41,010 nt of DNA from Clostridia bacterium (GTDB taxonomy: Bacteria > Bacillota > Clostridia > Oscillospirales > Acutalibacteraceae), in NCBI GenBank assembly GCA_017434855.1, contig JAFRUA010000060.1, positions 1 to 41,010 of the forward strand, read 5' to 3'. Under the pieces are notes generated by a model that ran no database searches, was not told the origin of the DNA, and saw only the letters and a list, made by a program, of their open reading frames with translations. Of this stretch, positions 15,268 through 23,493 are shown one piece after another. Made by a program: the position numbers and the translations under genes. Each line of letters begins with the position of its first letter. The first letter of the stretch is position 1.

Positions 15268-16125
15268 TCAGTCGGTGATTTGTTCAACGCCCTGCCCGCT
15301 GAAGCCGGTGATGACAAAAACGTCTTCCAGCCCGGCAATGTCGGCGCCCGGCTGGATCACCGCATAGCTGGTCAGGTCGTGCTCGCTTTCAAGCACCTGC
15401 GCCACGGTCCCGATGATGAGGCCCTTGGGATAGATGCCGCCGATGCCGGAGGTCAGCACCAGCCCGCCCGGGGCGATCGCGGTCAGCCGGTCCAGCCCGG
15501 CCAGCATGCACTGCCCGTTTTCAGACAGCAGCGCCGTGGTTGTCACATAGGACGTTTCACGGGTCTTGGATTCGATCGCGCTGACGTTGAGCGACGGATT
15601 CAGCAGCGTTTGCACCACGCTGTAAGACGGGTTGACCTTTTTGACCACACCGACCAGATAGTTGCCGCAGACAACGGGGTCATTGACCTGCACGTCGTCG
15701 CCGGAGCCGCGGTCGATGATGAGGGAAGAAAACAGGTCCGCCGCGTCCACGCCGATGATGTTGGCCGGACAAAGCTCAAAATCCGGGTTCGCTTCCTTGA
15801 CCCCGAGCATCTCTTCATAAGACGCCACCTTGTGCTTGACCTCGTCATAGTCCGCCAGGCGGTGCTCATATTCCGCAAGGATCTCTTTGAGTTCTTCGTT
15901 TTCGATCTGATAGTATCGTGCCGAAGCAAAGCCGTCCGTGAACCATTGGACCTTTTCGCTCGCGCGGCCGGCCAGCTTTTGCAGCGGCGCAAAGGCCGTG
16001 CCCACCGCTGCGGTCCACGGGCTGGTGTTTGACGCACCGACCGCCGCCAGAACGGTACCGCCGAACAGCGCGGCAAGAACCACAACAAAGATTTTGAATT
16101 GTGTACTTTTCAGAAATTGTCGCAT
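15268..16125 (-). CDS. mreC: Rod-shape-determining protein MreC
   Basis: The protein has 285 residues. One N-terminal transmembrane helix (about 10-32) is followed by a coiled coil (about 72-110, YYQIENEELKEILAEYEHRL) and a beta-rich extracellular domain with the family's VIGVDAADLFSSLIIDRGSG-like segment and the second-barrel GLVLTSGIGGIYPKGLIIG. MreC links cytoplasmic MreB to PBP2 outside the membrane. The ribosome site is AGGGGA. It lies 18 bp after mreB and 13 bp before mreD, as expected for translationally close operon members. Confidence 0.93.
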   Translation of the reverse strand: MRQFLKSTQFKIFVVVLAALFGGTVLAAVGASNTSPWTAAVGTAFAPLQKLAGRASEKVQWFTDGFASARYYQIENEELKEILAEYEHRLADYDEVKHKVASYEEMLGVKEANPDFELCPANIIGVDAADLFSSLIIDRGSGDDVQVNDPVVCGNYLVGVVKKVNPSYSVVQTLLNPSLNVSAIESKTRETSYVTTTALLSENGQCMLAGLDRLTAIAPGGLVLTSGIGGIYPKGLIIGTVAQVLESEHDLTSYAVIQPGADIAGLEDVFVITGFSGQGVEQITD

Positions 16126-16143
16126 GGTTACTGTCCCCTATCG

Positions 16144-17154
16144 TCACAGCCGCTTGCCAAGCAGGCGCAGCGCGTCGGATTCCAGATAGATGCCGGTGCC
16201 GTCCGCCACGCAGTCCAGCGCGTTGTCGGCCACGTTCACGGGCATGCCGGTCTCTTCCGAAATGCGCTTGTCCAGCCCGCGCAGCAGCGCGCCGCCGCCG
16301 GTCAGCATGATCCCGTTGTCGATGATGTCAGAGGACAGCTCCGGCGGCGTCTTTTCCAGTGTTTCGCGCACGGCGTCCAGAATCTGATTGACGGGGTCGT
16401 TGATCGCCTCGCGGATCTCTTCGCTGGTGACGGTCACATTCTTCGGCAGACCGTCCACCAGGTTGCGGCCCTTGACCTCCATCTTGCCCTCGCCCTCATA
16501 CGGGCAGGCGGAACCGATCTTGATCTTGATGTCCTCCGCCGTGCGGTCGCCGATCAAAAGGTTGTATTTTTTCTTGATGTACTGCACGATCGCGGCGTCC
16601 AGCGTGTCGCCCGCGGCGCGGACCGAGCGTGACGTCACAATGTCGCCCAGCGAGATGACCGCGACCTCTGCCGTGCCGCCGCCGATGTCCACCACCATGC
16701 TGCCGATGGCTTCACTGACGGGCAGGCCCGCGCCGATGGCCGCCGCCATGGGCTCTTCGATCAGGCTGACATAGCGTGCGCCGGCCTCGATGGCCACGTC
16801 GTGCACATTGCGGCGCTCGACCTCTGTCACGCCGGAGGGAATGCAGATGACAACCCGCGCCTTGGCAAAAAAGGTGCCGTTGAGCGCCTTTTGGATGAAG
16901 CGCTTGAGCATTTCGGCCGTGATGTCAAAATCCGCGATCACGCCGTCGCGCAGCGGACGCATGGCGGTGATGGAGCCGGGCGTGCGCCCGATCATTTCTT
17001 TGGCCTGATTGCCGACCGCGACAACCTTGGCCGGCTTGGCGCTGACATTGATCGCAACCACCGACGGTTCGCGGATCACGATCCCCTTGCCCTTGACAAA
17101 CACCAGCGTGTTCGCGGTGCCGAGGTCGATTCCGATATCCTGTGAAAAAAGCAT
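16144..17154 (-). CDS. mreB: Rod-shape-determining actin-like protein MreB
   Basis: The protein has 336 residues, the standard length. Actin-fold motifs are phosphate 1 [14 protein letters not shown] (6-19), phosphate 2 [13 protein letters not shown] (about 162-174) and the adenosine motif [12 protein letters not shown] (about 285-296). It forms membrane-bound filaments that guide wall synthesis. It is first in the operon, with AAGGAG before the ATG and a strong promoter 54 bp upstream. Paralogues such as Mbl cannot be excluded, but the mreCD neighbours argue for MreB. Confidence 0.95.
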   Translation of the reverse strand: MLFSQDIGIDLGTANTLVFVKGKGIVIREPSVVAINVSAKPAKVVAVGNQAKEMIGRTPGSITAMRPLRDGVIADFDITAEMLKRFIQKALNGTFFAKARVVICIPSGVTEVERRNVHDVAIEAGARYVSLIEEPMAAAIGAGLPVSEAIGSMVVDIGGGTAEVAVISLGDIVTSRSVRAAGDTLDAAIVQYIKKKYNLLIGDRTAEDIKIKIGSACPYEGEGKMEVKGRNLVDGLPKNVTVTSEEIREAINDPVNQILDAVRETLEKTPPELSSDIIDNGIMLTGGGALLRGLDKRISEETGMPVNVADNALDCVADGTGIYLESDALRLLGKRL

Positions 17155-17207
17155 TTTGGGTCTCCTTTATTATAGACTGCGGCAGTATAAAATTTTATAG
17201 TTAGTTT

Positions 17208-17236
17208 ATTATAGCGCAAATCGCCCGGATTCTCAA
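17208..17236 (-). promoter_or_regulatory. Promoter of the mreB operon
   Basis: The minus strand has TTGAGA (17231-17236), a 17-bp spacer and TATAAT (17208-17213). It is the only clear promoter before the five cell-shape genes. The foreign AT-rich island begins within about 45 bp upstream of the -35. Confidence 0.8.
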
Positions 17237-17278
17237 GAGCATTTTGGAAATTTATGAAAAAGTTCATAGATTGTTTGG

Positions 17279-17875
17279 TTGAAGCCGGCGGGAAATGACC
17301 GCGGCGATTATGACGGGGACCACTTTCCAATGAAGGAATTTAAAGAAGGCGTGACCGCGCCGCCGTTTCACCCGTGGTGCAGATGCACAACCGTTCCGTA
17401 TTTCGATGACATGAAGGACATCGGAGAACGGTGGATGCGCGACCCGGAAACGGGGAAAACGGGCGTTGTTCCAGAAGATATGACATATCAAGAATGGAAA
17501 GAAGTTTTTGTTGACAAACCAAAAGAAAGTGATATAATAAAAGCAGATGGATTTGACATTGGTCGTTCAATAGGTGCTCGTGCGTTGAATTACGACATCT
17601 ATGACCCGTATTCAGGAGAGTATTTTACTTTTGCAGAAGGCACCAGAATACAAGATGTTCAAATCTTTGCTGGAAAAGGGGCAAGAAAGCCTTTAAACGA
17701 AGGTGTTCCAGAAGGTCTTACAAAAGAGTTCGGTGGTAAAATTGAAGACTGGCAACACGCAAAAGGAATTGGTGTTGTTGATTATAACGGCGAAGAATTG
17801 AAAGCAGAAGTTCATTGGTTCCAAGAGAAAACCGTTGGTAGAGTTAAATTCAAAGTAAAGGAGTGGTTGGAATGA
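17279..17875 (+). CDS. 5'-truncated phage head protein carrying a C-terminal toxin-like domain
   Basis: The open frame begins at 17279 only as a TTG. An ATG at 17330 has no ribosome site, so the true N-terminus is probably lost. Residues 15-75 (HFPMKEFKEGVTAPPFHPWC then RCTTVPYFDDM, MTYQEWKEVFVD) match the end of SPP1 gp7/Mu F-like head morphogenesis proteins, whose first ~250 residues are missing. Residues about 90-198 form a separate domain (FTFAEGTRIQ, AGKGARK, DWQHAKGIGVVDY, AEVHWFQEKTVGRVKFKVK). I recall this as a module appended to phage head proteins and polymorphic toxins. The second half is AT-rich, unlike the flanks. Its stop overlaps the next ATG by four bases. Toxin identity is inference; it could be a decayed pseudogene. 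Confidence 0.6.
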   Translation: MKPAGNDRGDYDGDHFPMKEFKEGVTAPPFHPWCRCTTVPYFDDMKDIGERWMRDPETGKTGVVPEDMTYQEWKEVFVDKPKESDIIKADGFDIGRSIGARALNYDIYDPYSGEYFTFAEGTRIQDVQIFAGKGARKPLNEGVPEGLTKEFGGKIEDWQHAKGIGVVDYNGEELKAEVHWFQEKTVGRVKFKVKEWLE

Positions 17876-18024
17876 GAGTTAAGTATATCGGCGAAACGCA
17901 ATCTTTTATGCTTACACACAACAAAGAGTACAATGTCGAAGCTGAAGAAAAAGGCTGGTACAGAATCATAGACGATAGTGGCGAAGCCTACCTCTATCCA
18001 CCACATTTGTTTGAAAAAGTCTAA
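17872..18024 (+). CDS. 50-residue immunity-like protein overlapping the toxin-like gene
   Basis: ATG at 17872 overlaps the upstream TGA (ATGA), with AAAGGAG nine bases before it, so translation is coupled. The protein begins MRVKYIGETQSFMLTHNKEY, includes KGWYRIIDDSGEAYLYPP and ends HLFEKV. It is acidic and beta-rich with an SH3-like look. Similar short proteins are, to my recollection, found directly after phage head genes with toxin-like tails. The reading frame is intact although the upstream gene is truncated, which fits retention of an antidote. A Rho-independent terminator follows 10 bp later. It is too short for default gene callers that require 60 codons. Confidence 0.6.
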   Translation: MRVKYIGETQSFMLTHNKEYNVEAEEKGWYRIIDDSGEAYLYPPHLFEKV

Positions 18025-18034
18025 TACAACAATA

Positions 18035-18058
18035 AACCGCCCACCCGGCGGTTTTTTC
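18035..18058 (+). terminator. Terminator after the toxin/immunity-like pair
   Basis: ACCGCC-CACCC-GGCGGT (18036-18052) is followed by TTTTTC on the plus strand. It closes the two-gene unit. Confidence 0.85.
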
Positions 18059-18286
18059 TATGGTTTCATCCGGGGCAACGCAAAAAAACGGACACACCAT
18101 CCGTGTTGCGGAAAGCTGTTGCTCCATTTATATCAATGATTCAAGCATCCTTCGGGGTGCTTTTTTCATACAAATTTTTACCGCTGACCCGGCGAAATAA
18201 ACAACGGGCGTCGCAGAACGAGGACCGGCTCGACAAAAAGGAAAGCGACGGAAAGGCACCCATGTTTGAAAATGCTTGGAAAAGAA
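18059..18286. other. Non-coding tail of the foreign island with a second terminator
   Basis: No convincing gene is seen. There is an imperfect long hairpin (CGCAA...ACGGA / TCCGT...TTGCG, 18079-18112) and a second Rho-independent terminator AGCATCC-TTCG-GGGTGCT plus T6 at 18144-18166 on the plus strand. A terminator without its gene suggests the 3' end of another deleted phage gene. The short open frame at 18103-18324 runs through both this hairpin and a promoter and is not believed. Confidence 0.5.
18144..18166 (+). terminator. Orphan Rho-independent terminator
   Basis: The stem AGCATCC/GGGTGCT (one G-T pair) with a TTCG tetraloop is followed by six T. No gene ends just upstream except the pair already terminated at 18035-18058. 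Confidence 0.8.
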
Positions 18287-18315
18287 TTGACAAGGCGGAA
18301 ATTTATGATTATAAT
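18287..18315 (+). promoter_or_regulatory. Consensus promoter of the hydrolase pair
   Basis: TTGACA (18287-18292), a 17-bp spacer and TATAAT (18310-18315) match the sigma-A consensus exactly. The first gene starts 33 bp downstream. Confidence 0.85.
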
Positions 18316-18347
18316 AGGAGATGAATGATTTTTAGGGGGAATCGAAC

Positions 18348-19808
18348 ATGAAAAAACTGATTTCGCTGTTTCTTTCCTTGGTTCTGGTGCTGCTGTGCGC
18401 AGTGCCTGCCGGCGCAAAAAAAACGCCTGCCTCACCGGAACCGGACTATCCGTTCCTGCTCATCCGCGGCATGGACTTCGGCGGCCTGATCTATAAAGAG
18501 AACACGCTGGAGGAAGAGGACGCCTTCAAGGGCGTTGACGTCAAAGAACTGGTCAGCGTGATTTTGAAGGGCATCGGCAAGGGCCTGCTGCGCGGCAAGG
18601 TCAGCGTCTTTACCGATGATATCATCGCCTATGTCACTGACATCATCGGCCACGTCGCCTGCGATGAAAACGGCAACACCAAATATGCCGTCACCATTCC
18701 GCAGTATGAGCATGCGATGTCGTACTATCCGGAGTTTGTGGACGACCTTGGCAACGGCGCCGAAGAGGGTCTGCTGAAGCTGGCTGTGGAGCGCTACGGC
18801 GCGCAGAACGTCTATTACTACAACTACGACTTCCGGCTTGATCCGTTTGAGCATGCGCGGCGGATCGACAAGCTCATCAACACCGCGCTGAAAGAGACCG
18901 GCAAAGACAAGATCAACGTCGTCACCGCCAGCATGGGCGGCATCCTGATGGACAGCTACCTTTACAAGTACGGCTGCGCAAAGGTTCGCCGCGTGGTCTT
19001 CATGTCCTCCACATTCAACGGGACCTATGTCACGACCGACCTGCTGCAGGGCAACGTCAAGGTCCGCGCGGACGACCTCTATGCCTTTTTGAAGCAATAC
19101 ATCGACAGCGGTGACGAAAAGCTCAACGGCCTGGTTGACTTTGCGTGGAAGGCGGGGCTGTTCAAGGTTGTTGAAAAGCTGGCGGCCTGGTTCGTCAAAC
19201 ATGCGAAGGAGCAGGTCTATGACGAGTTCCTGCGCGACACGTTCGGCACCATGCCGACGATCTGGGCGCTGGTGCAGCCCAATGAATTCAAGGCCTGCCT
19301 GAACTATATGTTCGGCGGGCAGGAAGCAAAGTATGCCGGCATCATCCAAAAGGCCAAGGCGTACTATCGCATGAATGTGCAAAGAGAAGCGATGCTCAAG
19401 CGCTGTGTCGCGAACGGCATGGAGCTTTGCATCTGCGCCAGCTATGACCGCGCGCTGGTCCCTGTCTATGAACGCGCCAACGTCCACAGCGACAGCGTTT
19501 TGGAATCGCCGCTGATGCTGGGCAACGCAACGGTTGCGCTGCGCGGCGAAACGCTGCCTGCGGACTATGTGCCCGCCAACCCGGACTATCTGTCTCCCGA
19601 CCGCGTGGTTGACCTGTCTCCCGCCATGTTCCCGGAACTGACCTGGGCGATCAAGGGCGCACCGCACGTCTTCTGCGGCCACGACACCGACTGCGGTGAA
19701 TTCATGCTTTGGCTGATCGATCAAAAAGAACAGCCGACCGTCCGCACCAGCGAGCGCTATCCGCAGTTTATGCTGTCGTCCACCGATCAGGAGCTGCGCT
19801 TGTTCTGA
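18348..19808 (+). CDS. Secreted lipase/acyltransferase-like alpha/beta hydrolase (LCAT-type)
   Basis: The protein has 486 residues. The signal peptide (MKKLISLFLSLVLVLLC, cleavage near AGA) indicates export. An alpha/beta hydrolase region follows, with the nucleophile elbow TASMGG (193-198, Ser195), in which the first Gly of GxSxG is Thr. YNYDFRLDP (159-167) and the late His in HVFCGHDTD resemble lecithin:cholesterol acyltransferase/PGAP1-like lipases. The middle carries a large helical lid-like insertion (about 240-340). The substrate is unknown; a lipid or acyl ester outside the cell is inferred. The ribosome site is AGGGGGA. It heads a two-gene unit with another secreted hydrolase 50 bp downstream. 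Unlike many neighbours it has no aromatic amphipathic tail. Confidence 0.75.
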   Translation: MKKLISLFLSLVLVLLCAVPAGAKKTPASPEPDYPFLLIRGMDFGGLIYKENTLEEEDAFKGVDVKELVSVILKGIGKGLLRGKVSVFTDDIIAYVTDIIGHVACDENGNTKYAVTIPQYEHAMSYYPEFVDDLGNGAEEGLLKLAVERYGAQNVYYYNYDFRLDPFEHARRIDKLINTALKETGKDKINVVTASMGGILMDSYLYKYGCAKVRRVVFMSSTFNGTYVTTDLLQGNVKVRADDLYAFLKQYIDSGDEKLNGLVDFAWKAGLFKVVEKLAAWFVKHAKEQVYDEFLRDTFGTMPTIWALVQPNEFKACLNYMFGGQEAKYAGIIQKAKAYYRMNVQREAMLKRCVANGMELCICASYDRALVPVYERANVHSDSVLESPLMLGNATVALRGETLPADYVPANPDYLSPDRVVDLSPAMFPELTWAIKGAPHVFCGHDTDCGEFMLWLIDQKEQPTVRTSERYPQFMLSSTDQELRLF

Positions 19809-19858
19809 GGCAATCAAACAATCCATATGAAATATTAAAAGTACAGGAGGCTGCGACC

Positions 19859-20908
19859 ATGAAAAAAGTGCTTTCCATTTTGCTTTGCGCGTTTCTACTC
19901 CTTGCAACACTCGTGCTGCCCGCCGGGGCGGCCTCTATTCAGGAGGGCTCCGAAAAGCTGGAGCTGCAATTTGCCGACGGCGAATCCTCCGGCGGAATCG
20001 ATTATTGCTGGTTTTCCCCGGTCAAAAGCAGCTTTGACATCAGCAAGTATCCGCTGATTGTCTGGCTGCACGGCGGAAACGGCTACAATGTGCCGCGTTC
20101 GCAGATCAAAAAGTATGACGTCGGCAACCTGGTCAGCGACGAATATCAGGCAAAGTTTTCACCCGGCGGCTGCTTTGTGCTTGCTCCGCGTGATCCGGCG
20201 GTCCTTGCGACCAACTGGGAATTCACCGGCACGGCGGCCGTGAAGGCGGTCATTGATGAATTCATCGAACAGAACCAGCGGAACATCGACACCTCGCGCA
20301 TCTATATCATCGGCTATTCGATCGGCGGGTCCATGGTCTGGAAAATGCTGGAGGATTATCCCACGTTTTTTGCGGCGGCAATCCCCGCCTCGGCGCTTAT
20401 TCAGCCGTCCGAATCCGCGATCAAAAAGCTGACCGGCACCGCGATCTGGATCTTTTGCAGCGACGAGGACCCGTACCCCGGCGCGCGCACGGTCAACGTC
20501 AACCCCGTGTTTCAGAGCCTGCGCGTCAATTCGGCGCACCCGGAGCGCCTGCGGCTCACAACATTTTCCAAGGTGCTTGAACCGGATTATTCCAATCGCG
20601 CCACCTGGGATGCGCAGCATTACACCTGGCTGGCCATCACCCACAACATGCACATGACCGACGGCGCGTCCTATGCCCACACCACCACGATCGACGGCCG
20701 CGGCAACCCGGTCACCTTCCCGGCAGGCATCGGCGTGCTGGACTGGCTGTCTCAGCAAAGCAAATCTGTGCTTTCGCCGTCTGACACACCGACAGACGAC
20801 GACGGATTTGTCAACCCGCTGGGCAATGTGCTCGCCTTTATCAAGAACCTGTTCATGCGGCTGCTTGACGCGATCCGTTCCATGCTCAGCTACAGCCCGG
20901 CGCTGTAA
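19859..20908 (+). CDS. Secreted esterase of the alpha/beta hydrolase superfamily
   Basis: The protein has 349 residues from the ATG at 19859, set by AGGAGG nine bases upstream. The signal peptide (MKKVLSILLCAFLLLATLVL) ends at AGA. The oxyanion strand YPLIVWLHGG (64-73), the elbow GYSIGG (152-157, Ser154) and IDTSRIYIIG are typical of PHB-depolymerase/feruloyl-esterase-like enzymes. A late Asp (SDEDPYPGA) and His (ITHNMHMTD) could complete the triad. Residues 322-349 form an amphipathic tail (NPLGNVLAFIKNLFMRLLDA) like those of other secreted proteins here. The likely role is removal of acyl groups from polysaccharide or another extracellular ester; the substrate is not readable. A strong terminator follows 22 bp downstream. 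Confidence 0.75.
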   Translation: MKKVLSILLCAFLLLATLVLPAGAASIQEGSEKLELQFADGESSGGIDYCWFSPVKSSFDISKYPLIVWLHGGNGYNVPRSQIKKYDVGNLVSDEYQAKFSPGGCFVLAPRDPAVLATNWEFTGTAAVKAVIDEFIEQNQRNIDTSRIYIIGYSIGGSMVWKMLEDYPTFFAAAIPASALIQPSESAIKKLTGTAIWIFCSDEDPYPGARTVNVNPVFQSLRVNSAHPERLRLTTFSKVLEPDYSNRATWDAQHYTWLAITHNMHMTDGASYAHTTTIDGRGNPVTFPAGIGVLDWLSQQSKSVLSPSDTPTDDDGFVNPLGNVLAFIKNLFMRLLDAIRSMLSYSPAL

Positions 20909-20930
20909 CCATTTTGTAAACATAAAAGCA

Positions 20931-20968
20931 GAAAACCGAAGGCTCGAACAATCCGGCCTTCGGTTTTC
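20931..20968. terminator. Bidirectional terminator between the esterase and ilvN
   Basis: A 13-bp perfect stem GAAAACCGAAGGC/GCCTTCGGTTTTC (20931-20943 and 20956-20968) has A-rich and T-rich flanks on each side. It serves the rightward esterase gene and the leftward ilvBN operon, which converge here. Confidence 0.9.
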
Positions 20969-20983
20969 TTCATTTGCGTTGTC

Positions 20984-21478
20984 TTATTTTTCCTGCAAAA
21001 CGTCGGCGCCGCGCGCAAGGGCAACGGTCCCGGTGCGGCCCATCTCCATGATTCCGATGGGCTGCATCACGTCGATGAACGCCTGAATTTTCAGCGGTTC
21101 GCCCGTGACCTCAATGACCATGGAATCGGTGGAATAATCGATGATCTTGCCGCGATAGACATCTGTTGCCGCCATGACCTCGGTGCGCGTTTTGGGAAGG
21201 TTGCGAACCTTGAGCAGCAGCAGCTCGCGCTCCACGGTCTCACCGTCGGAAAGCAGCTTGACCTCTTTCACATTGTGCAGCTTTTTGAGCTGGTGGATGA
21301 TCTGTTCCCGCGCGCTCTCTTCGCCGCGCAGCGTGATGGTCATGCGCGAATACTGCGGGTCCTCGGTTTCGCCGACAGCAAGGGAATCAATGTTGAACCC
21401 CTTGCGCATAAACAGACCCGCCACGCGCGTCAAAACGCCGAATTTATTCTCCACATAGACTGCAATGACACTTCTCAT
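20984..21478 (-). CDS. ilvN: Acetolactate synthase small regulatory subunit
   Basis: The protein has 164 residues. The N-terminal ACT domain (IAVYVENKFGVLTRVAGLF, about 5-75) binds valine for feedback control. The C-terminal half (about 85-160, with TGEPLKIQAFIDVMQPIGI) activates the catalytic subunit. It works in the first shared step of branched-chain amino acid synthesis. Its ATG overlaps the ilvB stop by four bases, giving coupled translation and a fixed subunit ratio. Gene naming ilvN or ilvH varies; the 164-residue form is the standard two-domain type. Confidence 0.95.
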   Translation of the reverse strand: MRSVIAVYVENKFGVLTRVAGLFMRKGFNIDSLAVGETEDPQYSRMTITLRGEESAREQIIHQLKKLHNVKEVKLLSDGETVERELLLLKVRNLPKTRTEVMAATDVYRGKIIDYSTDSMVIEVTGEPLKIQAFIDVMQPIGIMEMGRTGTVALARGADVLQEK

Positions 21479-23172
21479 TGGAAAGCCTCCTTTGTTGTGA
21501 TGATGTCGCCGTCTGCGCCGTCGGGCGGCAGCATCGGCAAAACCGGCTCCTCTTTTTCAATCGGTACCTCGATCAGCGTGGGGCCGCGGTGCCGCATCGC
21601 CGCATGAAACGCCGCACGGAACGCCTCGAGGGTTGCGGCGCGCTCCCCCTTTGCGCCAAAAGCCTGCGCCAGCTTGACAAAATCCGTTTTGCGCGCCAGC
21701 TCGGTTTCGGCATAGCGCCGGCCATAATACAGTTCCTGCAATTGCCGCACCATGCCGAGCGCACCGTTGTTGAACAGCACGATCACCAGCGGGATCTGAT
21801 AGGTCACGGCAGTGGTCAGCTCGTTCAGGTTCATGCCGAAGCTGCCGTCGCCGGTGATCAGCACCGCGCGGCTGCCGTCGCCGATCTGGGCGCCGATGGC
21901 CGCCCCCATGCCGTACCCCATCGTCCCCAGGCCGCCGCTGGAAATGAAGCGCCGCGCCTTTTCCAGGTCGATGCACTGCGCCGCCCACATCTGGTGCTGG
22001 CCGACGTCGGTGACGATGAGCGTGTCGTCTGTTTTTTCATCATTGATGACATCCATAAGCCTCTGCGGAGACAGATCGCAGACGGTTTGCGCCGCCTGTG
22101 TGAGCTTGCGCTCTGTTTCACGCAGCGCCGCGATCTCATCCATCCAGTCCGGGTGTGCCGCCGGGGCGCAGGCAGCCGCAATGCGTTTGAAGTTTTCCAC
22201 AAGGTCGCCCACCAGGCCGAGCGCCACGGGCACATTTTTGTTGATCTCCGACAGATCGGCGTCGAGCTGGATGATTGTCGCCTCCGGCGCATAGGTCGCG
22301 GTGTTTCCGGTCGCGCGGTCGCTGAAGCGTACCCCCAGGCCAAGCACCAGGTCGGCACGCCGGTTGGCCATGGTCGAGGCATAGCGCCCGTGCATGCCCT
22401 GCATCCCGAGGAAACGCGGGCAGTGGTGCGGCACAGCCGACAGGCCCATCAGCGTGCAGCCGATGCAGGCGTCGATCCTTTCGGCAAAGGCAAGGATCTC
22501 TTCGGTCAGCCCGCAGGCTGCCGCGCCGCCGCCGACATAGATATAAGGCCGCTCTGCCTTTTGGATCAGGGCCGCCGCCCGGTCAATCTCCGTCTGCGAA
22601 ACCTCTTTTTGCGGTTGAGGCGCAACAACGCCCTGCGGCGTAAAGGCGCACTTTGCAAGCTGCACATCCTTCGGAATGTCGATCAGCACGGGGCCGGGCC
22701 GCCCGGATTTGGCGATCTGAAACGCTTCGCGGATCGTGTCGGCCAGCTCATGCACGTCGGTCACAAAATAGTTGTGCTTTGTGATGGGCATTGTGATGCC
22801 GTAGATGTTGATCTCCTGAAAGCTGTCACGGCCGATCTGCGACGTCGCGACGTTCCCCGTCAGGGCCACCATCGGCACGGAATCGATCATCGCCGTGGCG
22901 ATGCCGGTGACCAGATTGGTGGCGCCCGGGCCGCTGGTTGCGATCACAACGCCGACCTTGCCCGTGGCGCGGGCATAGCCGTCTGCCGCGTGGGCAGCGC
23001 CCTGCTCGTGCGCCGTCAGGATGTGGCGCAGCTTGTCACGGTGCAGATACAGCTCGTCATACAGGTCCAGCACCGTGCCGCCCGGATAGCCGAACACGTC
23101 GGTGACGCCCTGTTCGATCAGCGTCTGCACCACGATCTGCGCGCCGGTCCATTGTGGGTTTTTCTTTCGCAT
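21475..23172 (-). CDS. ilvB: Acetolactate synthase large catalytic subunit
   Basis: The protein has 565 residues. It is a ThDP enzyme that condenses two pyruvates to acetolactate, or pyruvate with 2-oxobutyrate. The N-terminal domain carries the ThDP-activating Glu56 in TAHEQGAAHAADGYARATG. A central FAD-binding-type domain follows, and the C-terminal ThDP/Mg motif starts with GDGSFGMNLNEL and ends near VLFNN. RPGPVLIDIPKDVQ is typical of biosynthetic AHAS rather than the catabolic, FAD-independent AlsS. It is preceded by a T-box leader and promoter and translated from GAGAGGGTG. ilvN overlaps its stop. Confidence 0.95.
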   Translation of the reverse strand: MRKKNPQWTGAQIVVQTLIEQGVTDVFGYPGGTVLDLYDELYLHRDKLRHILTAHEQGAAHAADGYARATGKVGVVIATSGPGATNLVTGIATAMIDSVPMVALTGNVATSQIGRDSFQEINIYGITMPITKHNYFVTDVHELADTIREAFQIAKSGRPGPVLIDIPKDVQLAKCAFTPQGVVAPQPQKEVSQTEIDRAAALIQKAERPYIYVGGGAAACGLTEEILAFAERIDACIGCTLMGLSAVPHHCPRFLGMQGMHGRYASTMANRRADLVLGLGVRFSDRATGNTATYAPEATIIQLDADLSEINKNVPVALGLVGDLVENFKRIAAACAPAAHPDWMDEIAALRETERKLTQAAQTVCDLSPQRLMDVINDEKTDDTLIVTDVGQHQMWAAQCIDLEKARRFISSGGLGTMGYGMGAAIGAQIGDGSRAVLITGDGSFGMNLNELTTAVTYQIPLVIVLFNNGALGMVRQLQELYYGRRYAETELARKTDFVKLAQAFGAKGERAATLEAFRAAFHAAMRHRGPTLIEVPIEKEEPVLPMLPPDGADGDIITTKEAFQ

Positions 23173-23190
23173 ATTGACACCCTCTCAAAT

Positions 23191-23448
23191 AAAAAGCCCC
23201 TTCGCCTCCAAAGAGACGAAAGAGCCAAAGCACATCTTCCGCGGTACCACTCTTTTTCATGCCGTGCGGCATGCCCTTGAACGCCCTGTCACGGGAGCAC
23301 CCGTCCGCGGCTATGGATATCCGTTCACCGCGGCCGCTCTGCGGCGACCTTCCGCACCGACGGGCGGCGCCTTTCACCAACCGGCGCCTCTCTGCAGGAC
23401 CTCGCATGCGTACTCCTCCGCTTCACAGCGTTTTGCAATTGTTGTGGA
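23191..23448 (-). promoter_or_regulatory. T-box riboswitch leader of ilvBN
   Basis: The minus strand shows the T-box AGAGTGGTACCGCGG (23239-23253) and a terminator whose arms are at about 23196-23204 and 23217-23225, ending in TTTTT (23191-23195). Stem I has GGAGTA, AGAGAG and GGTGAAAGGCGCC. Beyond the GAA (23350-23352) the sequence is GGTCG: GTC (Val) read one base later, or GGT (Gly) read directly. The operon's product makes Val more plausible. The RNA should sense an uncharged branched-chain tRNA. The T-box is certain, the codon is not. Confidence 0.9.
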
Positions 23449-23450
23449 TG

Positions 23451-23479
23451 ATTATATCACTGCCGGCGGGAAATGTCAA
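23451..23479 (-). promoter_or_regulatory. Consensus promoter of ilvBN
   Basis: The minus strand has TTGACA (23474-23479), a 17-bp spacer and TATAAT (23451-23456). It lies only 15 bp beyond the stop of the glycerophosphotransferase-like gene, and transcription should begin near 23444 at the base of the T-box. Confidence 0.85.
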
Positions 23480-23493
23480 GCATCCGGCAAAAA

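Noticed and set aside
18103-18324. 73-codon plus-strand open frame before the lipase gene
   Set aside because: It crosses an orphan terminator and a perfect sigma-A promoter, has no ribosome site and no recognisable sequence.
21478-23280. 600-codon open frame opposite ilvB
   Set aside because: The minus strand encodes a full acetolactate synthase with all motifs; the plus frame runs into the T-box terminator and has no start signal.
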